A DNA stretch of 21,117 nt, from NCBI GenBank assembly GCA_051891435.1, contig JBJFFE010000007.1:1-21117 (forward strand), given 5' to 3'. Made by a program: the position numbers and the translations under genes. Below are positions 1 through 7,077 of this stretch, piece after piece. Numbering within the stretch: position 1 is the stretch's first letter; every line of letters starts with the position of its first letter. The notes beneath the pieces were generated by a model. The model was given only the letters and a program-made list of their open reading frames with translations, was not told the origin of the DNA and searched no databases. This stretch comes from UMGS1933 sp051891435 (lineage in GTDB: Bacteria; Bacillota; Clostridia; TANB77; CAG-508).

Positions 1-588
1 GCTATCTGGTGCAAGCTTTAATGCTCCTACTTCTTTTGCCTTATCGTTTTTATCTCTCATTTCTATATTGTTTTTTACTTCTTCAAAGCTCATATTTATT
101 CCTTTTTCTTGCATTTCTTTATATCTTCTATTTGCTCTTTCTTCTAAAGAAGCTTCCAAATAAATTTTTACATCCGCATTTGGAAAAACATATGTACAAA
201 TATCTCTTCCTTCCATTATTACGTCTTTACCTTCAGCCAGTTTTCTTTGCAATTCTACCATTGCAAATCTTACTTCTTTTATTGATGATATTTGAGATAC
301 TATACTTGTTACTTCTTTTGATCTAATTTCTTTTGTTACGTTCTTCCCTTCTAGATATACTATATCCCCGTCTTCTGTGTTATCTATAGTTATATTTATA
401 TTTTTTGCTACATTAATTATTCTGTCTTTTTCTTCTAGTTTTATTTGATTATTTAAGCACTTTAGAGCGACACATCTATATGTTATTCCTGTATCAATAT
501 TAGTTAATCCTAATTTATTTGCAATTATTTTTGTTACTGTTCCTTTTCCACTTCCGGCTGGTCCATCAATTCCTACAACAAATGACAT
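1..588 (-). CDS. cmk: Cytidylate kinase, 3' end outside the window
   Basis: Phosphorylates CMP and dCMP to the diphosphates with ATP, in the cytoplasmic pyrimidine salvage pathway. The 196 visible codons are open to the window edge. The N-terminus begins MSFVVGIDGPAGSGKG, a P-loop at residues 9-15, followed by the NIDTG-x-x-YR motif. GRDICTYVFPNADVKIYL and then EERANRR match the substrate and lid segments of the family. The usual length is about 215-225 residues, so only the last 20-30 are missing. The ATG at 588 has an AAGGAGA ribosome site 5-11 bases upstream. Nothing looks damaged. Confidence 0.95.
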   Translation of the reverse strand, partial: MSFVVGIDGPAGSGKGTVTKIIANKLGLTNIDTGITYRCVALKCLNNQIKLEEKDRIINVAKNINITIDNTEDGDIVYLEGKNVTKEIRSKEVTSIVSQISSIKEVRFAMVELQRKLAEGKDVIMEGRDICTYVFPNADVKIYLEASLEERANRRYKEMQEKGINMSFEEVKNNIEMRDKNDKAKEVGALKLAPDS

Positions 589-620
589 TTTTCTATCTCC
601 TTATAATTGGTTTATTTTTT

Positions 621-648
621 CGGGCAGGGGTGGAACCCTGCCCCTACA
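621..648 (-). repeat. GTAG-footed palindrome, copy A
   Basis: Read on the minus strand it starts TGTAGGGG, continues into a variable inverted repeat (GCAGGG / CCCTGC around a TTCC-like loop) and ends CCCG. It lies alone in the gap between the ATPase gene and cmk. Five more copies occur in the left 7 kb of the window. The fixed GTAG foot and the hairpin resemble REP sequences, although I know REPs mainly from Gram-negative genomes. Confidence 0.7.
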
Positions 649-671
649 ATTGTATACATGAACAATTCTTA

Positions 672-1526
672 TTATTGTTCTTCTGGCAGTTGTATTCCTT
701 TAGCAATGATTTCAATTGAATCTACATTCATAGCTGTTAGATTTTCAATTTCATGTTTAGCTTTTTTCTTAAAATCTGTTAAACATTTTACTATATCATA
801 ACCATAATTTACAATTACTTCTATATATACACTTAATCCTTCTTCTGTTGTTTCAATTCTTGTTTTATTTATTTTATAAATAAATTCTGATTTTTCACTT
901 AAATACTCTATAATTTGTTTAAATACTGTATCAGATATTTTATAATTTCCCAAATAACTAAAAGTTGGTCTTATAATTGATTTTTCTGCTATATATGGTT
1001 TATTGTTTTTTCCTTTAGATTTAAATATTTGAAGTGGATCTAAAATATAACCAGAGAAGTCCTTTTTTATTTCAAATGTTGGTACTGGGATTACGTGTTT
1101 TCCTTCTACTTTTCTCATTCTTCTTGCTTCCTCAATTTCTTCTTCTGTTGCAACATCTGAAATATTTATTATTTCCACAAATTCATTTAAACCTAAATTA
1201 GTTCTAATTTTTTCTACCATATTGTCTGAAGTTCCAAGTATTAAAATACTCTCTGGCCTATATTTCATAAATGCTTTTTTTATTTCCAAAGCATCTTTTT
1301 CTTCTGTAAATAATGCTTTTCTTATTGTTTCTATTTTGGTTGGAGCCTTTTTTGCAGACTCTCCTGCAACTACTTTTGTATCATTTATAAGCAAACCATC
1401 ATCTATTATATATTTTATATTTCTTTCAGCTGCAACCATTTGTGCTCTATAGCTTTTTCCTGTCCCAGATGGTCCAACAAATGCATACGTTTTTATCCTT
1501 GCTTCTATAAGCTTATCTATTATCAT
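672..1526 (-). CDS. P-loop ATPase fused to an Asp23/Gls24-like domain
   Basis: A 284-residue protein of unknown role. Residues 18-25 are a Walker A motif (GPSGTGKS) in a compact ATPase domain; ILILGTSDNM near 94-103 is a plausible Walker B or sensor strand. The last 90 residues, from NYKISDTVFKQI to SIEIIAKGI, look like the Asp23/Gls24 alkaline-shock fold, including the VIVNYGYDI strand typical of that family. The ORF can be extended to a TTG at 1547, but a promoter ends at 1555 and the AAAGGTG ribosome site lies 6 bases before the ATG at 1526, so that start is preferred. A cytoplasmic, membrane-associated or envelope-stress role is only a guess from the Asp23 fold. Confidence 0.75.
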   Translation of the reverse strand: MIIDKLIEARIKTYAFVGPSGTGKSYRAQMVAAERNIKYIIDDGLLINDTKVVAGESAKKAPTKIETIRKALFTEEKDALEIKKAFMKYRPESILILGTSDNMVEKIRTNLGLNEFVEIINISDVATEEEIEEARRMRKVEGKHVIPVPTFEIKKDFSGYILDPLQIFKSKGKNNKPYIAEKSIIRPTFSYLGNYKISDTVFKQIIEYLSEKSEFIYKINKTRIETTEEGLSVYIEVIVNYGYDIVKCLTDFKKKAKHEIENLTAMNVDSIEIIAKGIQLPEEQ

Positions 1527-1554
1527 ATTCATCACCTTTACATTCAATGCTCAT

Positions 1555-1583
1555 ATTATACCATTAAGGGAAAAATTTGTCAC
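1555..1583 (-). promoter_or_regulatory. Sigma-A type promoter of the ATPase gene
   Basis: The minus strand reads GTGACA, a 17-base spacer, then TATAAT. Transcription should begin near 1548, which makes the upstream TTG start of the neighbouring ORF impossible in practice and supports the ATG at 1526. Confidence 0.75.
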
Positions 1584-1628
1584 TATTTTTTTGAAATGAT
1601 TTGCTGGTTTAAATTTACATTATAATAA

Positions 1629-1712
1629 TGTAGGGGCTGCAGTCTTCGGCAGCCCGTAAATATATCAAATATTTATTTTTATTCGGGTCGCCCTTAAGTA
1701 GCGACCCCTACA
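1629..1712. repeat. Inverted pair of GTAG-footed palindromes, copies B and C
   Basis: Copy B (1629-1656) reads TGTAGGGG to GCCCG on the plus strand. Copy C (1684-1712) has the same ends on the minus strand. They are 27 bases apart and face each other, each with its own different internal palindrome (GGCTGC/GCAGCC and GGTCGC/GCGACC). The same arrangement with a 25-base gap occurs at 3104-3184. This is the layout of a BIME, two REP units in inverted orientation. Confidence 0.7.
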
Positions 1713-1716
1713 TATA

Positions 1717-1750
1717 AATAAAAATCTCCATTTTTTAAAGGAGATTTTTT
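1717..1750 (-). terminator. Intrinsic terminator after the glycosyltransferase gene
   Basis: The stem AAATCTCC/GGAGATTT closes over a T/A-rich loop starting a few bases after the stop codon. On the minus strand it is followed by a T-rich tract. The T run on the other strand would let it work in both directions. Confidence 0.75.
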
Positions 1751-1754
1751 TATT

Positions 1755-2981
1755 TTATGATAATTCTTTTACATCTATGCTTCTTACATGTTCTATTTTT
1801 TCCCATGTTGTATTTGGTTTTATTAATGCTTTTATGTTTATAAGTATCCATGAGCCTAAAAATAATGGATAACATAACAAGCCTTTTAACATTGGTTTTA
1901 TCTTTCTCTTATCTAATATCATTGTAAATGCTGCTGTAATTGGTGTTAATAAAAATGTTGCAATTACATATTTTCCAATATTCCATAATAGTTCTGCTCC
2001 AGTCATTCCATGTCCTGAGAAAATAACTACATTTAATAATAGTAATGATAATGTTATTACTAATAATGGCATTCCCATTAGATAAAGTAAACCATCAAAC
2101 GTAACTAATTTTTTATTTTTTATTGTATTTTTTGCTAATTGTTTTGTATATATTTTAAAACATTGAATATGTCCTACAGACCATCTCATTCTCTGTGTCC
2201 AAGACTGTTTAAATCCTAAAGGTTGTTCATCATAAACAATTGCATCTGTTGCCCATCCTAGTTTTCTTCCTTGGCACATATTAATTAGTGAAAATTCTAT
2301 ATCTTCTGTTAAAGTTTGTGTATTCCATCCATCTGGTTTTATAATATCAAATTTAACCATAAATCCTGTTCCATTTAACAATGGCGAAAGTCCTACATTG
2401 TATCTTGCTAAGTGATAAAATCTGTGCATGGTCCAATAAAATAACGCATATCCTGCTGTTATCCAATTGTCTGTAGGGTTTTTAATATCCCTATATCCTT
2501 GAACAACTTCTTCTCCTTGGCAAAGTTTTTTATTCATATTTTTTATAAAGTCTGGATTAGCAACATTATCTGCATCGAAAACGCAAAATGCATCATAATC
2601 TGCATTTTCTTCTATTTTTTGTTTCAAAAACCATTGCATTGCATATCCTTTTGTTTTCTTTTCTGGGTCAAATCTTTCATATACAATTGCTCCTGCTTTT
2701 CTTGCAACATCTGCTGTATTATCAGTACAATTATCTGCTATAACATATATATCAAATAATTCTTTTGGATAATCTTGGGCTTGTAAGCTTTCTATTAGGT
2801 TTGATATAACAAACTCCTCATTATGTGCTGGTATAATTGCCATAAATTTGTGTTTTTTATTTATTTTTAATGGTTTATCTTTAAATTTTATTAAAGCACA
2901 TACACTAATTCCTATGTTATAAAGCCAAAATACAGTTATTATCCATACAAGCGCTTGTTGCAAAACATTTAAATATTTCAT
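1755..2981 (-). CDS. Membrane glycosyltransferase, family 2
   Basis: A processive-type GT2 enzyme that would transfer a sugar from a nucleotide sugar at the cytoplasmic face of the membrane. A single N-terminal membrane segment (about 8-30) precedes the GT-A domain: HNEE at 53-56, DNCTDNT at 83-89, DAD at 136-138 (metal and nucleotide), TED at 225-227 (catalytic base) and QRMRW at 263-267 (the Q-x-x-R-W acceptor motif). Two or three more membrane segments follow (about 300-320, 335-353, 366-386). The set resembles hyaluronan, poly-GlcNAc and cellulose synthases, but the sugar cannot be read from sequence. At 408 residues it is complete. The ATG at 2981 has GAAGGAG upstream. It has its own promoter and terminator. 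Confidence 0.88.
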   Translation of the reverse strand: MKYLNVLQQALVWIITVFWLYNIGISVCALIKFKDKPLKINKKHKFMAIIPAHNEEFVISNLIESLQAQDYPKELFDIYVIADNCTDNTADVARKAGAIVYERFDPEKKTKGYAMQWFLKQKIEENADYDAFCVFDADNVANPDFIKNMNKKLCQGEEVVQGYRDIKNPTDNWITAGYALFYWTMHRFYHLARYNVGLSPLLNGTGFMVKFDIIKPDGWNTQTLTEDIEFSLINMCQGRKLGWATDAIVYDEQPLGFKQSWTQRMRWSVGHIQCFKIYTKQLAKNTIKNKKLVTFDGLLYLMGMPLLVITLSLLLLNVVIFSGHGMTGAELLWNIGKYVIATFLLTPITAAFTMILDKRKIKPMLKGLLCYPLFLGSWILINIKALIKPNTTWEKIEHVRSIDVKELS

Positions 2982-3038
2982 TTTTTTACTCCTTCAATTT
3001 ATTATATGTGTTTTGTTTTAATTTAATGTCCATTTTTT

Positions 3039-3067
3039 ATTATACTATAATATTACAAATTATGCAA
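3039..3067 (-). promoter_or_regulatory. Promoter of the glycosyltransferase gene
   Basis: The minus strand shows TTGCAT, exactly 17 bases, then TATAAT. The leader to the ATG at 2981 would be about 50 bases. Confidence 0.75.
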
Positions 3068-3103
3068 GTTTTGGAAAAATTAAATAATTTTTATTGTACA
3101 TGT

Positions 3104-3184
3104 TGTAGGGGCAAGGTTCCACCCTTGCCCGCAAAACAAATTCATGCAATATTTATCGGGTCGGGATGGAACCCGACCCCTACA
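3104..3184. repeat. Inverted pair of GTAG-footed palindromes, copies D and E
   Basis: Copy D (3104-3131, plus orientation) and copy E (3157-3184, minus orientation) both start TGTAGGGG and end CCCG in their own sense, and are 25 bases apart. Their internal palindromes differ (GCAAGG/CCTTGC and GTCGGG/CCCGAC) although the loops are similar (GTTCCA). The pair fills the gap between pnp and the glycosyltransferase promoter. Confidence 0.72.
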
Positions 3185-3222
3185 ATCTTTACATAAAGAT
3201 TATTTACTAAACTGAAAATTAT

Positions 3223-5331
3223 TTATTCCTCTGTTTGTTCTCCTATTTTCTTTAAGCTAATTTTGCCTTGATTATCGATGTCTAATACTTTTACTATGAT
3301 TGTATCTCCAACAGAAAGTACATCTTCTACTTTTTCTATTCTTTCTTTTGATATTTTTGATATATGAAGTAGCCCTTCTTTTCCTCCGCCTAAATCAACA
3401 AATGCTCCAAATGGCATTATTTTTGTTACTGTTCCTTCGTAGAATTCTCCTACTTCAATTTCTCTTACAATTTTTTCAATCATACTATAGGCTTTTTTTG
3501 TCATTTCATTATCTGTTCCAGCGATAAACACTTGACCATCTTCATCTATATCAATTTTTACTCCTGTTTCTTCAATAATTTTGTTTATTACTTTTCCGCC
3601 TGTTCCTATTACATCTTTTATCTTATCTGGATTGATTTGCATTGTTAACATTTTTGGTGCATATTTTGAAACTTCTGGTCTTGGAGCAGCTATTTGTTTT
3701 AACATTATTTCATCTAAAATATATTGTCTTGCTTTTTTAGTTCTTGCAAATGCTTCTTCTATAATTTTGTATGTTAATCCATCCACTTTAATGTCTACTT
3801 GTATTGCTGTAATACCTTTTTCTGTTCCTGCTACTTTAAAGTCCATATCTCCAAAGAAATCTTCTAAACCTTGGATATCTGTAAGCATTACATAATCGTC
3901 TGGATTATCTGGGCTTGATACAAGTCCTGTTGATATTCCTGCAACTGGTCTTTTAATTGGAACACCTGCATCCATTAATGCTAATGTGCTTCCGCATATA
4001 CTTGCTTGTGATGTTGAACCATTTGAACTTACAACTTCAGATACAACTCTTATTGTATATGGGAATTCTTCTTTTGATGGAATTACTGGAACTAAAGCTT
4101 TTTCTGCTAATGCTCCATGTCCAATTTCTCTTCTCCCTGGTCCACGTGATGTTTTTGCTTCTCCAGTACTGTATCCTGGGAAATTATATTGATGAATATA
4201 TCTTTTTGATTTTTCTTCATCTAATCCATCTAGTATTTGTTCTTCACTTGTCATTCCTAGTGTTGCAATTGTTAGTACTTGAGTTTGTCCTCTAGTAAAT
4301 ACTGCACTACCATGTACTCTTGGAATTAATCCAACTTCACATGAAAGTGGTCTTATTTCGTCTATCGCTCTTCCATCTGGTCTTTTATGTTCATTATAAA
4401 TCATTGCTCTTACACATTTTTTCTCTAATTTATATAGAGAATCTGCTAGATTTTGTTTTTCTTCTTCAGCTTTTTCTTCTCCATATTTTTCTACGAAATA
4501 TGCTTTTACATCTTCAGCAATTTTGTCCATGTTTGCGTCTCTAACTTCTTTATCAACTGCTTGTACGTCTTTGTACATTCTATCATAGAATTCTTTTTCA
4601 ATTTCTTCGTAAATATCGTGGTCAACTTCAAATGACTTATATTCAAATTTTGGTTTTCCAATTTCTTCTTTAATTTTTGAAATAAATTCACAAACTTTTT
4701 TAATTTCCTCATGTCCTGCTTTTATAGCTTCTAACATTGTTTCATCTGGGATTTCGTCTGCTCCAGCTTCTATCATTGCAACTTTTTCCATTGTTCCTGC
4801 AACTGTTAATCTTAATGTACTTTTTGCTCTTTGCTCTAGTGTTGGGTTAATAACTATTTTTCCATCAACATATCCTACTTTTACTGCTGCTGTAGGTCCT
4901 CCAAATGGTATGTCTGATATTGAAAGTGCTGCTGATGCACCTATCATTGCGCAAAAATCTGGTTCATTATCTGGTTCTACAGATAATACTGTTGCAACAA
5001 CCACTACATCGTTTCTGAAATCTTTTGGGAATAATGGTCTTATTGGTCTATCTATTGCTCTTGATACAAGTATTGCCTTGTCTGCTGCTTTTCCTTCTCT
5101 TCTTGTAAATCCTCCTGGTATTCTTCCTACTGAATACATTTTTTCTTCATAATCTACTGATAGTGGGAAAAAGTCTATTCCTTCTTTTGGTTCTTTTGAT
5201 GCTGTAACATTTACCATTACAGTTGTTTCTCCGTATCTTACTAATACGTGTCCATTAGCTAATCCTGCTAATTTTCCTGTTTCTATGCTTAAAGTTCTTC
5301 CTGCAAGTTCCATTGAATAAGATTTAAACAT
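3223..5331 (-). CDS. pnp: Polyribonucleotide nucleotidyltransferase (PNPase)
   Basis: Phosphorolytic 3'-5' exoribonuclease of the RNA degradation machinery. The 702 residues are the normal length. Two RNase PH-like domains flank an all-helical linker; the second carries the GDMDFKVAGT segment with the catalytic aspartates. A KH domain follows (about 561-620, with the G-x-x-G loop near 576-579, IGTGGK), then an S1 domain (about 626-695, FYEGTVTKIMPFGAFVDL). The ATG at 5331 is preceded by a near-perfect AAGGAGG. It lies downstream of rpsO in the same direction, the widely conserved rpsO-pnp order, with a terminator between them. A TATAAT on the minus strand at 5417-5422 may be its own -10 box, but no good -35 is visible. 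Confidence 0.97.
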   Translation of the reverse strand: MFKSYSMELAGRTLSIETGKLAGLANGHVLVRYGETTVMVNVTASKEPKEGIDFFPLSVDYEEKMYSVGRIPGGFTRREGKAADKAILVSRAIDRPIRPLFPKDFRNDVVVVATVLSVEPDNEPDFCAMIGASAALSISDIPFGGPTAAVKVGYVDGKIVINPTLEQRAKSTLRLTVAGTMEKVAMIEAGADEIPDETMLEAIKAGHEEIKKVCEFISKIKEEIGKPKFEYKSFEVDHDIYEEIEKEFYDRMYKDVQAVDKEVRDANMDKIAEDVKAYFVEKYGEEKAEEEKQNLADSLYKLEKKCVRAMIYNEHKRPDGRAIDEIRPLSCEVGLIPRVHGSAVFTRGQTQVLTIATLGMTSEEQILDGLDEEKSKRYIHQYNFPGYSTGEAKTSRGPGRREIGHGALAEKALVPVIPSKEEFPYTIRVVSEVVSSNGSTSQASICGSTLALMDAGVPIKRPVAGISTGLVSSPDNPDDYVMLTDIQGLEDFFGDMDFKVAGTEKGITAIQVDIKVDGLTYKIIEEAFARTKKARQYILDEIMLKQIAAPRPEVSKYAPKMLTMQINPDKIKDVIGTGGKVINKIIEETGVKIDIDEDGQVFIAGTDNEMTKKAYSMIEKIVREIEVGEFYEGTVTKIMPFGAFVDLGGGKEGLLHISKISKERIEKVEDVLSVGDTIIVKVLDIDNQGKISLKKIGEQTEE

Positions 5332-5542
5332 AATTAATTCCTCCTTAATTTTTTTATATATTTCAAATACAATTTTCGAAATAGTAACCTCTATAATGTG
5401 CTTATTTTTTAAACATATTATACAAGCTACTATATTTCTAATATTGTATTTAATAAACTTTTTTATACATTTATACCTAAAACCCGCCGCATCTCGTCGG
5501 GGATTATATATTTTAATTTTTAAATAATTGTTTTTTAAGATT

Positions 5543-5577
5543 AAAAGGCGGAGAAATAATATCCGCCTTTTAGTTTT
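5543..5577 (-). terminator. Intrinsic terminator after rpsO
   Basis: A perfect 10-bp stem, AAAAGGCGGA (5543-5552) with TCCGCCTTTT (5562-5571), lies directly after the rpsO stop codon. The stem itself ends in TTTT on the minus strand. The longer T run is on the plus strand, so it may act in both directions. Confidence 0.8.
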
Positions 5578-5841
5578 TTATTTTCTTAAATTTAGTTTTT
5601 CTACTACTTCTCTATATTTATTTAGGTCTTTTTTAGCTAAGTAGTTTAGTAAGTTTCTTCTTTTACCTACCATTTGTAATAATCCTCTTCTAGAGTGATT
5701 ATCTTTTTTGTGAACTTTTAAGTGTTCTGTTAATTCATTAATTCTTTCTGTTAAAAGAGCGATTTGAACTTCTGAAGAACCAGTATCGTTTTCTTCTCTT
5801 TTAAATTCATTAATGATTTCTTGTTTTCTTTCCTTTGTCAT
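5578..5841 (-). CDS. rpsO: 30S ribosomal protein S15
   Basis: Primary 16S rRNA-binding protein of the 30S platform. The 87-residue sequence matches the family along its full length: TGSSEVQIALLTERINELTEHLK, the HKKDNHSRRGLLQMVGKRRNLLNYL rRNA-binding helices, and the C-terminal RYREVVEKL-like helix. AATAGGAGG stands just upstream of the ATG at 5841. A clear promoter lies about 90 bases further upstream, leaving a leader long enough for S15 autoregulation, but I do not recognise a known S15 leader motif in it. Confidence 0.97.
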   Translation of the reverse strand: MTKERKQEIINEFKREENDTGSSEVQIALLTERINELTEHLKVHKKDNHSRRGLLQMVGKRRNLLNYLAKKDLNKYREVVEKLNLRK

Positions 5842-5937
5842 TTTTTATTCCTCCTATTTCTAATATTGCCTTAAACTGAACAAAAAGTCGGATATTCTTT
5901 AAGTTAAGTAAAAGGTTTGCTCTTTCAGAACGTATTT

Positions 5938-5966
5938 ATTTTACTATAATTTTCCAAAATATGCAA
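5938..5966 (-). promoter_or_regulatory. Promoter of rpsO
   Basis: The minus strand reads TTGCAT, 17 bases, TAAAAT. Transcription would start near 5931, giving a leader of about 90 bases. The leader has a possible long-range pairing CTGAA with TTCAG but nothing convincing. Confidence 0.7.
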
Positions 5967-5994
5967 TAGTTTTTTGAATTTTAATTTGTTTTTA

Positions 5995-6084
5995 CTATTT
6001 TTTAATTAATGCATCTTGTAATGTCTTAGAAAAATTGATTTCCATTCTTTCTGCTCTTTCATTTAACCACGCTGGTATTATTGT
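5995..6084 (-). pseudogene. C-terminal remnant of a HicB-family antitoxin
   Basis: Thirty codons ending in TAG at 5995 read IPAWLNERAER followed by INFSKTLQDALIKK. This is the typical C-terminal ribbon-helix-helix tail of HicB antitoxins (PxWLNExAE...INFSxxLQxAL). The frame is closed by a stop immediately upstream, there is no start codon or ribosome site, and no hicA is visible. It overlaps the last 7 bases of the downstream-oriented HigA-like gene. I read it as the stump of an older toxin-antitoxin locus truncated when the present pair arrived. Confidence 0.6.
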
Positions 6085-6371
6085 TTATTTTCTTTTTTTA
6101 TAGGTACAACTTTTAAAGTGTAACCCATTGGATAAAGTATTTTTAGTAAAGTGGTTACTTGTGGTGAACGAGCACGGCTTTCTATCCTTGCTATGACTGG
6201 TTGCTTTATTCCAGCTTTTTTGCTTAACTCTCTTTGCGAAAGATTGCTCTTTTTTCTTGCTTCAATTGTAGCTTTTATTATGTCCATTTCAAGCTGTATT
6301 TCTGCTTCCTGTTCTGATGTTATATTTAATTCTTTCTCAATTTCTTCCCAACTTTTAAATTCTTCACTCAT
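6078..6371 (-). CDS. HigA-type antitoxin, XRE helix-turn-helix
   Basis: A 97-residue protein expected to neutralise the upstream toxin and repress the operon. Residues about 35-90 form an XRE domain: IEARKKSNLSQRELSKKAGI, then IKQPVIARIESRARSPQVTTLLKIL. The ATG at 6371 overlaps the end of the toxin ORF by 8 bases, so translation is probably coupled; AAAAGGAG is placed correctly. Toxin-first order is the HigBA arrangement. Confidence 0.88.
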   Translation of the reverse strand: MSEEFKSWEEIEKELNITSEQEAEIQLEMDIIKATIEARKKSNLSQRELSKKAGIKQPVIARIESRARSPQVTTLLKILYPMGYTLKVVPIKKENKQ

Positions 6372-6727
6372 TCTTAGCCACTCCTTTTTTATAATTTTCT
6401 AATATTCTTTTTGCTTTTTCAATTTCTCTTCTTGGTGTTTTTTGTGTCATTTTTATAAATTGATTTAATATAATAAATTTATTATTTTCCAATGTTGCGA
6501 AAAGTATTCTATCTCTTAATGGTCTCATTTCCCATATATTGCCACTTATGTGTTTTATATAAGGTTCTCCTAAAGCTAATCCTTTTTCTTCTAGCATTCT
6601 CATATATGCAATTATTTTGTTTAATTTTATTCTATCAGTTTTGTTATTATTATTTTGCAATTTCTTAATATAGTTTTGTACTTCGTTTTCTCCGTTTTTG
6701 GTCTTTAAAAAATAAAATTTGATACAT
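6364..6727 (-). CDS. HigB/Gp49-like RelE-family toxin, needing a +1 shift at CGG
   Basis: Predicted ribosome-dependent mRNA endonuclease. The body reads WEMRPLRDRILFATLENNK and then FIKMTQKTPRREIEKAKRIL, the Gp49-like (HigB) signature. The real start is the ATG at 6727, just behind AAGGAG, giving MYQILFFKDQK; this frame then meets CGG (6694-6692) and stops at 6665. Skipping one C gives AAA C GGA and joins GENEVQNYIKKL in the next frame, for a 120-residue toxin with normal family length and spacing. A longer ORF open to 6771 is false: its TTG 'start' is the -35 box of the promoter. The gene may be a recoded functional toxin or a one-base pseudogene; the match with the recombinase sites favours recoding. 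Confidence 0.75.
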
Positions 6728-6742
6728 ATATTTCTCCTTTTT

Positions 6743-6771
6743 ATGATAGCATTTTGGTTATCGTTTGTCAA
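6743..6771 (-). promoter_or_regulatory. Consensus promoter of the toxin-antitoxin pair
   Basis: The minus strand reads TTGACA, 17 bases, TATCAT. Transcription would begin near 6736, inside or at the edge of the AAGGAG ribosome site, so the leader would be only about 10 bases. The position also proves that the TTG at 6771 is not a start codon. Confidence 0.75.
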
Positions 6772-6865
6772 TACTTTAATATTTAATTTTATAATTTTGT
6801 TGAATTTTAATAAGAATTTAATTAATTAGAATTTTATAAATGTTTTTTGAATTTAAATATATAAA

Positions 6866-6894
6866 GATATACCATATTTTTCCAATTTTGTCTA
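6866..6894 (-). promoter_or_regulatory. Possible upstream or orphan promoter
   Basis: TAGACA and TATATC on the minus strand are separated by 17 bases. No ribosome site or ORF follows for about 100 bases, until the toxin promoter. It may give a longer toxin-antitoxin transcript or be left over from the lost hicAB locus. A TTTTTGTCGAA sequence resembling a 0A box lies just upstream (minus strand, near 6905-6915). The rest of 6772-7025 holds only repeat copy F and a weak hairpin. Confidence 0.35.
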
Positions 6895-6953
6895 GTTTTT
6901 TCGTTCGACAAAAATCGGGATCATCACATCTATTTTTATTTGTGATCTGTTTG

Positions 6954-6979
6954 CGGGCTGGTCAAGACCAGCCCCTACA
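6954..6979 (-). repeat. GTAG-footed palindrome, copy F
   Basis: On the minus strand it starts TGTAGGGG, has the internal palindrome CTGGTC/GACCAG and ends CCCG. It is unpaired. No copy is seen to the right of this point, which fits the right part of the window being of different origin. Confidence 0.68.
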
Positions 6980-7024
6980 TTTGTTTGTTCTAAAACAATT
7001 GCAATCGAAATGTGTACTCATTAA

Positions 7025-7062
7025 TAAAAACGGTCTGTCAGACCAAAGGCCTGACAGAGACC
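7025..7062 (-). terminator. Intrinsic terminator after the prepilin-like gene
   Basis: GGTCTCTGTCAG and CTGACAGACC pair on the minus strand with a two-base bulge around a short loop, followed by GTTTTT. It sits 16 bases after the stop codon. Confidence 0.75.
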
Positions 7063-7077
7063 ATATCTCTAAATCTA

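Noticed and set aside
1527..1547. TTG start of the ATPase at 1547
   Set aside because: It lies within a few bases of the predicted transcription start; the ATG at 1526 has the ribosome site.
5482..5502. GC-rich hairpin in the pnp leader
   Set aside because: A stem with one mismatch and a weak T tract; it lacks the GTAG foot of the repeat family and I cannot assign it a function.
6728..6771. Extension of the toxin ORF to a TTG at 6771
   Set aside because: The TTG is part of a TTGACA -35 box with a TATCAT 17 bases further on, so the extension would be untranscribed.
6917..6950. ATCACA/TGTGAT hairpin between the toxin operon and copy F
   Set aside because: Only a 6-bp AT-rich stem; not convincing as a terminator or operator.
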